54,824 nucleotides of DNA, from NCBI GenBank assembly GCA_002478765.1, contig DLQO01000077.1, positions 1 to 54,824 of the forward strand. The letters are read 5' to 3'. Position numbers and translations under genes: made by a program. This document shows, piece by piece, positions 8,632 through 15,922 of this stretch (position 1 is its first letter; every line of letters starts with the position of its first letter). The notes beneath the pieces are model-generated. The model had not been told where the DNA came from. It saw only the letters and a program-made list of their open reading frames with translations, and did not search any database. The DNA comes from Flavobacteriales bacterium UBA7430. GTDB lineage: Bacteria; Bacteroidota; Bacteroidia; Flavobacteriales; UBA7430.

Positions 8632-8671
8632 CAAAAGTAAGAAAGTTGGATCTAAATGCAACATTGTTGCA
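8632..8671 (-). promoter_or_regulatory. Promoter with overlapping 7-1-7 palindrome (putative Zur/Fur-type operator)
   Basis: On the minus strand TTG (8661-8659), 19 nt and TACTTTTG (8639-8632) match the Bacteroidota promoter consensus. The TTG lies inside TGCAACATTGTTGCA (8657-8671), a perfect 7-1-7 inverted repeat, the geometry of Fur-family operators (Fur, Zur, PerR). A repressor bound there would block the -33 element. Transcription would run into the operon starting at 8301, leaving a leader of about 320 nt in which I see no gene. The rest of 8302-8744 is AT-rich with nothing else I can name, apart from a weak GGTTT...AAACC repeat near 8354-8369. Zur is the best guess from gene content. 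Confidence 0.6.
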
Positions 8672-8744
8672 GTAAAATAATACAGAAAAATAAAGTGACT
8701 GAATCCATGTGAATCTTTGATGGATGAAATTCACGAAACTGATT

Positions 8745-10133
8745 CTATTCAGAAAGCTGCTTTTTCCCGGTAATAAAGTCTTTAGTGATAATGGCTCGAT
8801 CGTACTCATCACCCAAAGCGGTATAAGCCACATAGGTCAGTTGATTATCTTCAACTGTGATGACTTGATAAAACTGAGTTTGCTCGCCACTTTTAACCGA
8901 CTGATAACCATCTTTTTCATACCCATTGAGCTGATCTCTATCCAACTGGTACTGCTTAGGACCACTGACAGATGTTACATAGACGGTGCGAACCTCGTGT
9001 GCCGAATCTTGATCCGTGGTTCTAACGGGTACGTGTCCTCTTGCATAGGTATGATCGTGTCCATTGAGAACCAAATCAACATTGTACTTGTCCAATAAAG
9101 GTTTCCAATTCTTTCGAGCAAATTCGAAGTCGCGTCCCTTAGCCGGAGAAAAAACAGAGTGATGACAAACGATGATGTTCCATTTGGCGGAAGAGCTCAT
9201 TAACTTTTCTTCAATATAATCGGTTTGTTCTTCGAGCTGATCGTTGGAGTTGAGAACAATAATTCGGATGTCTTGATAATCGACCGTATAAACGGTTTCA
9301 TGCAGTTTTTCATCCAACTTCCTTTCTACTGGTAGTGTAAATTGCGGTCTCCACTGCACAGATAGTTTTCGAGGCTCTCCTTCAGCAACAGACATAAACT
9401 CATGGTTTCCCACAGCAGGAATAGCCGTCCACTGACTGTGTATAAACCCCCCTGCCTTATACCATTCTGCCCACTCGTAGTCGCGGTGTGCATGGTTGAT
9501 TAAGTCTCCTGCATGAATGACAAATGAAGCATCTGGTGCCGTTTGGTATGCCATACGAATGACGCGCGACCAATGTGCTAAAACGTCGTTTTGCGCATCA
9601 CCGAAGTAAACAAATTTAGTGGGTGAATATTCTTGTTTTGCAGTACGAAACTGAATCCACTCTGACCAGTATTCGCCATCTCCTACTCTATATGCATAAA
9701 GCTTATCGGGTTTTAACCCCTTGAAAATAACGCTGTGATAATGAACCACTAGGGATACATTTCCCTTGTACATACCTAAATCAAAGGGTTCGGTAACGGC
9801 GTCTAAAGCAACTGCGTTCTCGGTAAACTTTGAGTTCACCGTAGCTTCAGCAATTTGTGCTATGGATTTATTTACAGTATGATCCGTTCGCCAAGTTACC
9901 GCCCTACTGGTTGCCGGATCTCCATGAAAGGTAAGTATGATTCGGTCTGGGTCTTTACTTGGAATCTCCCAATGATGTAAAGATCCATGATGATGGTGAT
10001 GGTGTTCCTGAGCAATTACATCCGAAACAAAGAAACAGCTTATCAACGTGACTAGTGTGAAAAAATATCTACTCAAAACTGAGGCTATAATTTGTTGGTT
10101 TGGGTGCTGATCTAAAAGGGAGTGAATGCTCAT
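8745..10133 (-). CDS. Secreted purple-acid-phosphatase-type metallophosphoesterase
   Basis: A 462-aa exported phosphatase. The signal peptide ends at about residue 42 (DVIAQ) and is followed immediately by EHHHHHHGSLHHW (residues 43-55). A fibronectin-like N-terminal domain (about 60-165) contains the purple acid phosphatase signature region GDPATSRAVTWRTD. The metallophosphoesterase domain shows all five blocks: YFGDAQ (about 176-181), HAGDLI, VGNHEF (241-246), ICHHS and LNGHDHTYARG. The dinuclear metal site (Fe with Zn, Mn or Fe) should therefore be intact. It would release phosphate from organic esters in the periplasm or outside. It lies upstream of the metal operon but is separated from it by the putative operator. 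Confidence 0.9.
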   Translation of the reverse strand: MSIHSLLDQHPNQQIIASVLSRYFFTLVTLISCFFVSDVIAQEHHHHHHGSLHHWEIPSKDPDRIILTFHGDPATSRAVTWRTDHTVNKSIAQIAEATVNSKFTENAVALDAVTEPFDLGMYKGNVSLVVHYHSVIFKGLKPDKLYAYRVGDGEYWSEWIQFRTAKQEYSPTKFVYFGDAQNDVLAHWSRVIRMAYQTAPDASFVIHAGDLINHAHRDYEWAEWYKAGGFIHSQWTAIPAVGNHEFMSVAEGEPRKLSVQWRPQFTLPVERKLDEKLHETVYTVDYQDIRIIVLNSNDQLEEQTDYIEEKLMSSSAKWNIIVCHHSVFSPAKGRDFEFARKNWKPLLDKYNVDLVLNGHDHTYARGHVPVRTTDQDSAHEVRTVYVTSVSGPKQYQLDRDQLNGYEKDGYQSVKSGEQTQFYQVITVEDNQLTYVAYTALGDEYDRAIITKDFITGKKQLSE

Positions 10134-10201
10134 AATCTCAATTTTTTATTTGCTGTATGGTTTGGGGTAACATAGGAGCTAAACTACGATTTTAAGTTCA
10201 G

Positions 10202-10488
10202 TTATTCTTTGACTTTTTTAGGCTTTGGACTGAAGGGTTTCATCACCTCCCCATTACATTCTAAAAAGGGTCCTTCCATGAGGTCTATACAATAAGGAAT
10301 TGCGGGAAAAATAGCATCCAAACACTCTCGAATAGACTTAGGCTTTCCGGGTAGATTGATGAATAAACTTGTATTTCTGAGTCCAGCTGTTTGTCTCGAA
10401 AAAATGGGGGTAGGCACGTATTTTAAGGACTCAGATCTTCATAGAATCCTGCACTTGCTCGGTCACTTAAGGTTATAATTCCTACTAT
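10202..10488 (-). pseudogene. mogA: mogA/moaB relic (molybdopterin adenylyltransferase) with large internal deletion
   Basis: Reading from 10485, the sequence VGIITLSDRASAGFYEDLS matches the N-terminus of MogA (E. coli IGLVSISDRASSGVYQD). Within a few bases it changes frame into LKYVPTPIFSRQTAGLRNTS and continues to PGKPKSIRECLDAIFPAIPYCIDLMEGP, the MogA C-terminus. Roughly 100 codons holding the central TTGGTG MPT-binding region are missing. The N-terminal part has no in-frame ATG: an ATG at about 10499 is out of frame and a TGA lies upstream. The 71-codon C-terminal frame (GTG at 10417) stays open but cannot encode the enzyme. No other molybdenum-cofactor gene is in the window. Confidence 0.85.
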
Positions 10489-10510
10489 GGTGTTGTCATG
10501 TGTGTTTGTA

Positions 10511-11035
10511 CTAATTCATTTTTATACTTGTAGATTCTATTTCTATCAACACATTTCCTTGCGTATCTTTCATAAAGACTTTCGCTTTAATTTTCCCATC
10601 AGACTCAAAGCGTTCTGTTATTTTGCCACTGATTCCAGAATTGGAAAAATCAACATAACTCCAAATCATTTTTTGACTGAACTTTTTCCACTTGCCTACC
10701 CAAAAACTAGTACCACCATCACTCTTAAACTCCCATCTATTGAAAGCTTTTGAGGCTTTATCGTAACGAATAAGTGTTTTGGTCTCAGATCGAACATTTT
10801 CATTAAATACCTCCAAATATTTTCCCTCTAAAATTAACTCAGAGCTTGTGTTCCCATCCATTTCAATTTGTTTAGGAATCCATAAAGATTTATTCATAAC
10901 CGCTTTACCTTGCCAGTCTCCTTCCCAATTGCGTAAGATGTTCATAGCCTCAGGTTCTGTGAATTGTTGTGCATCAGATGAACCGGTACCGATAGTGAAA
11001 AAGATGAATGTGAGTAAAAAAATTGAGGTTTTCAT
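10511..11035 (-). CDS. Secreted DUF1579-like protein
   Basis: About 174 aa from the ATG at 11035, which gives a signal peptide (MKTSIFLLTFIFFTIGTGSS...AQ). An upstream TTG/ATT extension to 11077 would add 14 residues and spoil it. The mature part begins with a helix (EPEAMNILRNWEGDWQGKA) and then repeats beta strands such as LEGKYLEVFNENV, TLIRYDKASKAFNRWEFKSDGG and KKFSQKMIWSYVD. This pattern of WxGxW and FxRWEFxSDG is that of the DUF1579/lipocalin-like calycin fold. Ligand and function are unknown. It lies just upstream of the mogA relic on the same strand. Confidence 0.65.
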   Translation of the reverse strand: MKTSIFLLTFIFFTIGTGSSDAQQFTEPEAMNILRNWEGDWQGKAVMNKSLWIPKQIEMDGNTSSELILEGKYLEVFNENVRSETKTLIRYDKASKAFNRWEFKSDGGTSFWVGKWKKFSQKMIWSYVDFSNSGISGKITERFESDGKIKAKVFMKDTQGNVLIEIESTSIKMN

Positions 11036-11177
11036 ATTTATCGTTTTTGAAAATAACTTATTTTTTGTTGCTATCATTCGTGGGAAATTTTACGACTCTT
11101 TTAGTAAATATAGAAGCAAAATAGAACGAGTATAAATCGCATGTTTTGTTAGCTTTTATTCCTATAAAACAGCTGTT

Positions 11178-11525
11178 CTAATTCATTAAATTTGAGGAAG
11201 CCAAAAAGATATACGTATTTAATAACATATAAAAAAAAGCAGGTAAAGAAACCCAGATACTGTCTTTTAATTTTATTCTTACAATGAGGCCCGCGAACAT
11301 TAGTAATGCTAGGCCTAGAGATGAAATCATAAGAAAAAAAGAGAATTTAAGCCCAACCAACAAACCCAGTGCTCCTGCAATTTGTAATAAAACTGTCGTT
11401 AATCCAATCTTTTCCAAACCAAAACGCTTGAACTCATTTTTCATATGTGGTGAATTGAAATATGAAAAAGCATAGGCAAAAAAGGAAACACTTGAAATTA
11501 AACTACATATTGTAACTATAGACAT
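11178..11525 (-). CDS. DoxX-like membrane protein A
   Basis: A 115-aa protein with four predicted membrane helices, of the DoxX-like type: SYFNSPHMKNEFKRFGLEKIGL between helices 1 and 2 is the typical loop, followed by IAGALGLLVGL. Such proteins are poorly characterised small integral membrane proteins. The next gene upstream on the same strand (11536-11871) encodes a related protein with the same loop plan, and only 10 nt separate them. They may form a heteromer, or be a recent tandem pair that has diverged. Confidence 0.7.
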   Translation of the reverse strand: MSIVTICSLISSVSFFAYAFSYFNSPHMKNEFKRFGLEKIGLTTVLLQIAGALGLLVGLKFSFFLMISSLGLALLMFAGLIVRIKLKDSIWVSLPAFFYMLLNTYIFLASSNLMN

Positions 11526-11535
11526 GCTTCTTTAG

Positions 11536-11871
11536 TTAAATGGATGAATTGGCTATAAAAACACTTAGGGCCAAAAGAATTAGAGAGGGTAGTTTTTTGA
11601 GGAAAGGATTTCTTGCTCTGAAATGAAAATATTGAGCACTCACCATTAATAGTCCCATAAGAATTGATGGAATAAAAACTAATGAGGGATCCCAAACACC
11701 CACAATAAGTAAAGTGGCTAAAGATATCTTCGTTGCCCCTACAAAGTTTCGAATTAAATCACTCAATCCAAATTGTTGAAACTCCTTGATGACATTGTGA
11801 AATCTAAAAGTCCAAACATACAATACAGATATTGCAAGAATGATTTGTGATAAATGCATTAAATTTTCCAT
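11536..11871 (-). CDS. DoxX-like membrane protein B
   Basis: A 111-aa protein with four predicted membrane helices. The loop RFHNVIKEFQQFGLSDLIRNFVGATKISLATLLIVG aligns in plan with SPHMKNEFKRFGLEKIGLTTVLLQIAGALGLLVG of the gene 10 nt downstream, so the two are paralogues. The start ATG at 11871 is the only good one. Function unknown. The 265 bp upstream (11872-12136) contain nothing I can assign beyond a T-rich stretch. Confidence 0.65.
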   Translation of the reverse strand: MENLMHLSQIILAISVLYVWTFRFHNVIKEFQQFGLSDLIRNFVGATKISLATLLIVGVWDPSLVFIPSILMGLLMVSAQYFHFRARNPFLKKLPSLILLALSVFIANSSI

Positions 11872-12136
11872 CTCTTTTTTGTTTTGTTTTTCCTACTCAT
11901 CTGGCTTTTCAGAATTCGCCTCACTTTAGTTGTTGTAACTACCTATCCCTTTTCAAGATCCTGTTTGATTCCTTTGAAGGTAAGCTTCCGATTATGCTGT
12001 GGGAGTACCTGAGAGTACTGAATAATTTAGTCCTTTTTACAGGCGTTTTATTAAGCTGATTTCATTAATCATTAACCTCCCCTCCACTAGAGCAATCAGA
12101 TTACAAGTCTCAGCTCTCCTCATGATATCGGCAGTG

Positions 12137-12376
12137 CTAAACGATTTCAAAGTCCGTCACAAATTGAGCCTCAAGATAAGTTAATTTTAGCAAGTGACCC
12201 CCTGTAAACAAAACCGATAAGTCAAGAAGTAGAATGATGAGAATCCCGTTCAGCATAATTTGATACAATACTTGATGATTTCGTAAGTGTTCTTCTAAGA
12301 ATTCAAACGAATCAGGTTGATTGAATTCTGGATATGCAGATTCAGGAAACCCTACAAGTAGTCCCATTAGAAACAA
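12137..12376 (-). CDS. Possible small membrane protein or gene fragment
   Basis: An open frame of 79 codons with two hydrophobic stretches (residues 1-9, extended upstream by FFTRILLFLMGLLVGF, and about 38-60) and an acidic middle (FEFLEEHLRNHQ). There is no ATG in the upstream part of the frame, only TTG at 12376 and an internal ATG four codons later. The hydrophobic composition argues for a real membrane protein, but I recognise no family. It may be the remnant of a longer gene, in keeping with the other relics nearby. The 154 bp upstream of it hold nothing I can assign. Confidence 0.35.
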   Translation of the reverse strand: MFLMGLLVGFPESAYPEFNQPDSFEFLEEHLRNHQVLYQIMLNGILIILLLDLSVLFTGGHLLKLTYLEAQFVTDFEIV

Positions 12377-12530
12377 TAAAATTCGTGTGAAAATGCGGTC
12401 TCCCTTTTATTCAGGGCTCGTTTCTAATTTCGCTTGCACACTGCTATGGTTCAAATATCATTAGAGGGCGAAGCAATAACTGGTATTCTCTGATGTATCG
12501 TTTTGGTATTCGAACGATTCCCCAACTACA

Positions 12531-12989
12531 TTAATTAGATGATGACCTTTCATATCCAAAACCTCCTCCTTGACCTTCATCCCAACGTGTGAATTTGACA
12601 GACAAATACACATTTTCATCTTCCAGATGCAATACGAGATCTTTACCTACGACAGATTTGGGACTTCCTACGGCTGCTCTGAAACTGGAAAAAGTAAGCG
12701 TTTGAACATCAGAAACGTCTCCCAGCGCCCACCTGGTCTTTAATGGGCTTATTTCCTTTGTCGCTGATTCTTCAGCCAATATGTTAAAAATTTGACCGCC
12801 CTTGTTCCCGCGAGTCATCCAAACACTTGATGATATTCTATCTTGATTGATTTCATCTTCCGGATTTGCGCCAGCCTCTTTGACGAATTGAACTTTAGGG
12901 CCCGTCCATATTCTAAAATCCATCTCCGGATCTTCATCTGAACATGAAATTAGAGTAAAACACATTGCGAATAGAAAGAGGTATTTCAT
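12531..12989 (-). CDS. Predicted lipoprotein of unknown function
   Basis: A 152-aa protein with a lipoprotein signal peptide: MKYLFLFAMCFTLISCSDEDPE, lipobox LISC with the acylated cysteine at residue 16. Aspartates and glutamates after the cysteine resemble the lipoprotein export signal of Bacteroidota, so surface display is possible. The mature part includes WTGPKVQFVKEAG, NQDRISSSVWMTRGNKGGQIFN and VYLSVKFTRWDEGQGGGFGYERS, a pattern I associate with uncharacterised flavobacterial lipoproteins. No catalytic motif is seen. It stands alone between an unassigned frame and the FAD oxidoreductase gene. Confidence 0.7.
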   Translation of the reverse strand: MKYLFLFAMCFTLISCSDEDPEMDFRIWTGPKVQFVKEAGANPEDEINQDRISSSVWMTRGNKGGQIFNILAEESATKEISPLKTRWALGDVSDVQTLTFSSFRAAVGSPKSVVGKDLVLHLEDENVYLSVKFTRWDEGQGGGFGYERSSSN

Positions 12990-13087
12990 TTGATTTGATT
13001 TAGTTAATCACCTGCATGATAAGAAAATTGTTGTGCCCAAAATGTAATCTTAATAATTTCATGATTTTCGCTTACAAATTTATGATT

Positions 13088-14323
13088 TCAAGTCCGCTCC
13101 CCTATTTTCTGTATAATTCCAAGTGCGGCTAAACGCCCCGACTCCATCGCAGCATTTAATGAACCATTAAATAAATAGTCTCCAGCAAGAAAGACATTTT
13201 CTATCACCTGAGTTTCAGCAGGAGCTGCAGACATCCTAAGGTTATCAAAATCAGGCAGTGCCTGCTTGATTAAATAGTGATGGATGTAACTTACGTGAGA
13301 AGACGCAGCGTATTTTTTAACTTCTTTAATGATGAAGTCAATGAGTTCTTCGATGGACTTTTCACCAAACCTAAGACATGTTACCGAAAGTATGTTTTTT
13401 CCGGTACTCAAATCCTTGTATGCATATAAATTATTCGCATAATTTCCAGAATCCGAAATCAGCGCAATCGTATTGGTAGGAATGTTTGTCTGATCTACCT
13501 CAAAATAGAAACACATGCATTCTTTCCATACCACTTTCTGTTCTTTAATACTCGATATTAAAGCAGATGCATTACCGGTAACGACAACTCCTTGGTGTGG
13601 TTTTTTCTCACCCGTACGGAATGATATATACTCGCTTGTAACCTCTTCAACTTCGGTATTGAAAATGAACTTTGTATGGTGCAATTTACGCTTCAATTGT
13701 TTGCTGATTTCTCCAATCCCTAATTTAGGGATCGTTGCATATCCCTCACCAAACATCTTGTACACAAATTCAAACATTCGACTGGATGTTCTCAGGTCCG
13801 GCTCCAAAAATATTCCTGCAAAAAAAGGCTTGAAAAACCGATCAATCATCTTAGATGAGAAACCAAAGTCAAGGAGGTATTCTTCCGTTGTCCTCTCGGG
13901 TGATTCAAAGATTTCCTCGAGAGATTTATACTTTAATCTTAGGTTTAACTTTAGGATTTTCAGCTTATCCAAGAAGGAGCCTACATCAGCCGTTAAAGTA
14001 GGTCTGAGCAACTTCCAATTCCTCAAGGGGTCTCCAATTAAATAGGACTTTTGGTTTGCATAAATCAACGCACCTGATTCGAGTTTGTTCAACTGAAGCT
14101 TTTCCATATCCAGATACGCTTTAGCTAATGGATAAGCGCTGAGGAGTACCTGGAATCCAAGATCCAAGTCATACCCTTTTTCACGAAGCGTCTTAACCCT
14201 TCCGCCTACATCATCCGTTTGCTCAATCATGATGGGCCGGTAACCTTCTTGTTCTAGTTCATAAGCAGCAATCAATCCACTTATTCCTGCACCGACAATG
14301 TAAATTTCTTCCAAATGTTGCAT
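13088..14323 (-). CDS. FAD-dependent amine oxidase/protoporphyrinogen oxidase-like protein
   Basis: A 411-aa flavoprotein. The N-terminal Rossmann motif VGAGISGLIAAYELEQEGY (residues 10-28), the GGRVKT motif (about 41-46) and the C-terminal FAD motif FLAGDYLFNGSLNAAMESGR (about 379-398) are all present, typical of the amine oxidase/phytoene desaturase/PPO superfamily. The substrate cannot be read from the sequence. It lies 93 nt downstream of the PaaK-like gene on the same strand and may belong to the same transcription unit, though the gap leaves this open. Confidence 0.82.
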   Translation of the reverse strand: MQHLEEIYIVGAGISGLIAAYELEQEGYRPIMIEQTDDVGGRVKTLREKGYDLDLGFQVLLSAYPLAKAYLDMEKLQLNKLESGALIYANQKSYLIGDPLRNWKLLRPTLTADVGSFLDKLKILKLNLRLKYKSLEEIFESPERTTEEYLLDFGFSSKMIDRFFKPFFAGIFLEPDLRTSSRMFEFVYKMFGEGYATIPKLGIGEISKQLKRKLHHTKFIFNTEVEEVTSEYISFRTGEKKPHQGVVVTGNASALISSIKEQKVVWKECMCFYFEVDQTNIPTNTIALISDSGNYANNLYAYKDLSTGKNILSVTCLRFGEKSIEELIDFIIKEVKKYAASSHVSYIHHYLIKQALPDFDNLRMSAAPAETQVIENVFLAGDYLFNGSLNAAMESGRLAALGIIQKIGERT

Positions 14324-14416
14324 GGATTTCTTTTGTATTTTCTTTCGGTTAATGAATTAGGCTTAAAGTTCGACATAAAAAAGTTTAACACAGATTAGGT
14401 TCTCTTAGAAAAGGTT

Positions 14417-15919
14417 TCAGTTGATATATTTTGCCTTTATTCGGATGTCATTTTGTTTGAATGAACCTGACCCAAAATCTTCGAAACAAATTGTTGTTAA
14501 ACTATTGTTGGGAAGCATTTTTCTAGCTTCTCTAAAATCTTGATTGATTTTTGATAAGTTATCAAAAAAGATGGATTGAATTTTATCAAAATCTAAAAAC
14601 TCGGTTGTTTTACCTTTCTGAACCTCTAGTGAAATGATTAATTTTTTATTCCCCTCCTTATCTTCGTTTACAGAAAGGTTGTATGAGTTAACAATTTTCG
14701 ATAATTCAGGTAATGAATAAATTACTTCTTGAATATCTGTAGGACTTATGTTTGATCCAAAAAAAGATACTGTCATGTCAGCTCTTCCATAATGTAATAA
14801 TAAAGGTAAATCTGTTTGAGGTTTCTCTAAATGATCGAGACTTATATTCAAATCATTTAAAATTGAGTACAACTCTTTAAGAGACAATGTATGACCTCTA
14901 TCGTGAATATTATACCTGATTTTAGGTGAAATATAACCGGGACGGCAAATCGTTACAATTAATTCTCCAGACTCAGAAGACTCTAGTAAAAAATCTGTTG
15001 GGTTGTATTGAAAAATCATTGGAAGAGCACCGGTGTGTTTTAAAATTTTTGATTGTAATGCTTGGTTAGATCGCAATAATCTTCTGAGGCTGATTGTAAA
15101 ATCATTTTCAGCTGAAATATTTAATTCTAAATCTGATGCTCCTAAAGAACTGTAGGCCTTTTTTATCCCTTTTTGAAAAAGGTAATCCCTCATTCCTTCT
15201 GACATTGACTCACCTCCAAAAATGAAGGTAATGTTAAACTTCTTCCATTCGATGTCTGAATTATCTACCAAGTATTTTAAAAAAGGAGGATAGCCCATAA
15301 TTACATACTTATGATCTTCACCAAATTGTTTAAGTGTATTTTCAATTTTTTCTTTTTCAGGTCCTAAAGACTTTAGCTTCGAGAAAGAGACGCAACTCAT
15401 CGTTACATTTACGCCAGTAGCCCATGGGCCCAAAGCAAAAGCATTGATGACAAATATTGGGTCTTCTCCCACTAAAGCCTTCATCCCAAACTCAATCATT
15501 TTGGCATTGCGTTTTCGCTCTTTTAACCCACGAACCCAGTTGGTTGCGGTACCGCTACTCCCTGAAGATTCATCAATAATTACATTTTCTGTTGGAATTT
15601 CACCCCCTACACATCTAGCATCAATAGAAAATTTATTGATGTAATTTTCTTTGTCAATTTCTGGAATCTCATGGATGTTTGGAACCAAACCACTAAATGA
15701 TGGTTTCGAAAAATTACGCGTTTTCAAAAATGCCTTGTAAGCAGGCACCCTTCTTTTTGCCTTTATAAATTCTGAATAGGATCGGGCTTTACTATTGAAA
15801 GACCTAATTTTATTAATCCCAGGAATGTATATAAGTTTTATCGTAGCATTCGATAGCATTAAGGGTTTCCGACATAGCTCAACCAGCCAAGCATAGAATA
15901 GTATAAGTAAATGTCTCAT
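14417..15919 (-). CDS. PaaK/CapK-like adenylate-forming enzyme
   Basis: A 500-aa protein of the phenylacetate-CoA ligase-like branch of the ANL superfamily. The phosphate-binding motif is DESSGSSGTATNWVRG (about 117-132), the aromatic/adenine motif YSSLGASDLEL (about 255-265) and the ATP-ribose motif RYNIHDRGHT (about 338-347). The N-terminus is hydrophobic (MRHLLILFYAWLVEL), so it may associate with the membrane. Such enzymes activate a carboxylic acid as acyl-adenylate and pass it to CoA or another acceptor. The acid is unknown. Only 3 nt separate its ATG from the stop of the nitroreductase gene upstream, so the two are certainly co-transcribed. The gene is noticeably AT-rich. Confidence 0.8.
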   Translation of the reverse strand: MRHLLILFYAWLVELCRKPLMLSNATIKLIYIPGINKIRSFNSKARSYSEFIKAKRRVPAYKAFLKTRNFSKPSFSGLVPNIHEIPEIDKENYINKFSIDARCVGGEIPTENVIIDESSGSSGTATNWVRGLKERKRNAKMIEFGMKALVGEDPIFVINAFALGPWATGVNVTMSCVSFSKLKSLGPEKEKIENTLKQFGEDHKYVIMGYPPFLKYLVDNSDIEWKKFNITFIFGGESMSEGMRDYLFQKGIKKAYSSLGASDLELNISAENDFTISLRRLLRSNQALQSKILKHTGALPMIFQYNPTDFLLESSESGELIVTICRPGYISPKIRYNIHDRGHTLSLKELYSILNDLNISLDHLEKPQTDLPLLLHYGRADMTVSFFGSNISPTDIQEVIYSLPELSKIVNSYNLSVNEDKEGNKKLIISLEVQKGKTTEFLDFDKIQSIFFDNLSKINQDFREARKMLPNNSLTTICFEDFGSGSFKQNDIRIKAKYIN

Positions 15920-15922
15920 GTT

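Noticed and set aside
9987..10004. His6-Gly-Ser could be a cloning-vector tag
   Set aside because: It lies in frame inside a native phosphatase gene, after its own signal peptide and with native flanks on both sides; no vector sequence is present.
10202..10417. A genuine 71-aa protein
   Set aside because: It starts at a GTG within sequence matching the middle of MogA, and the MogA N-terminus lies directly upstream out of frame.
13515..14045. A 176-codon open frame on the plus strand
   Set aside because: It runs antisense through the intact FAD oxidoreductase gene and has no recognisable domain.
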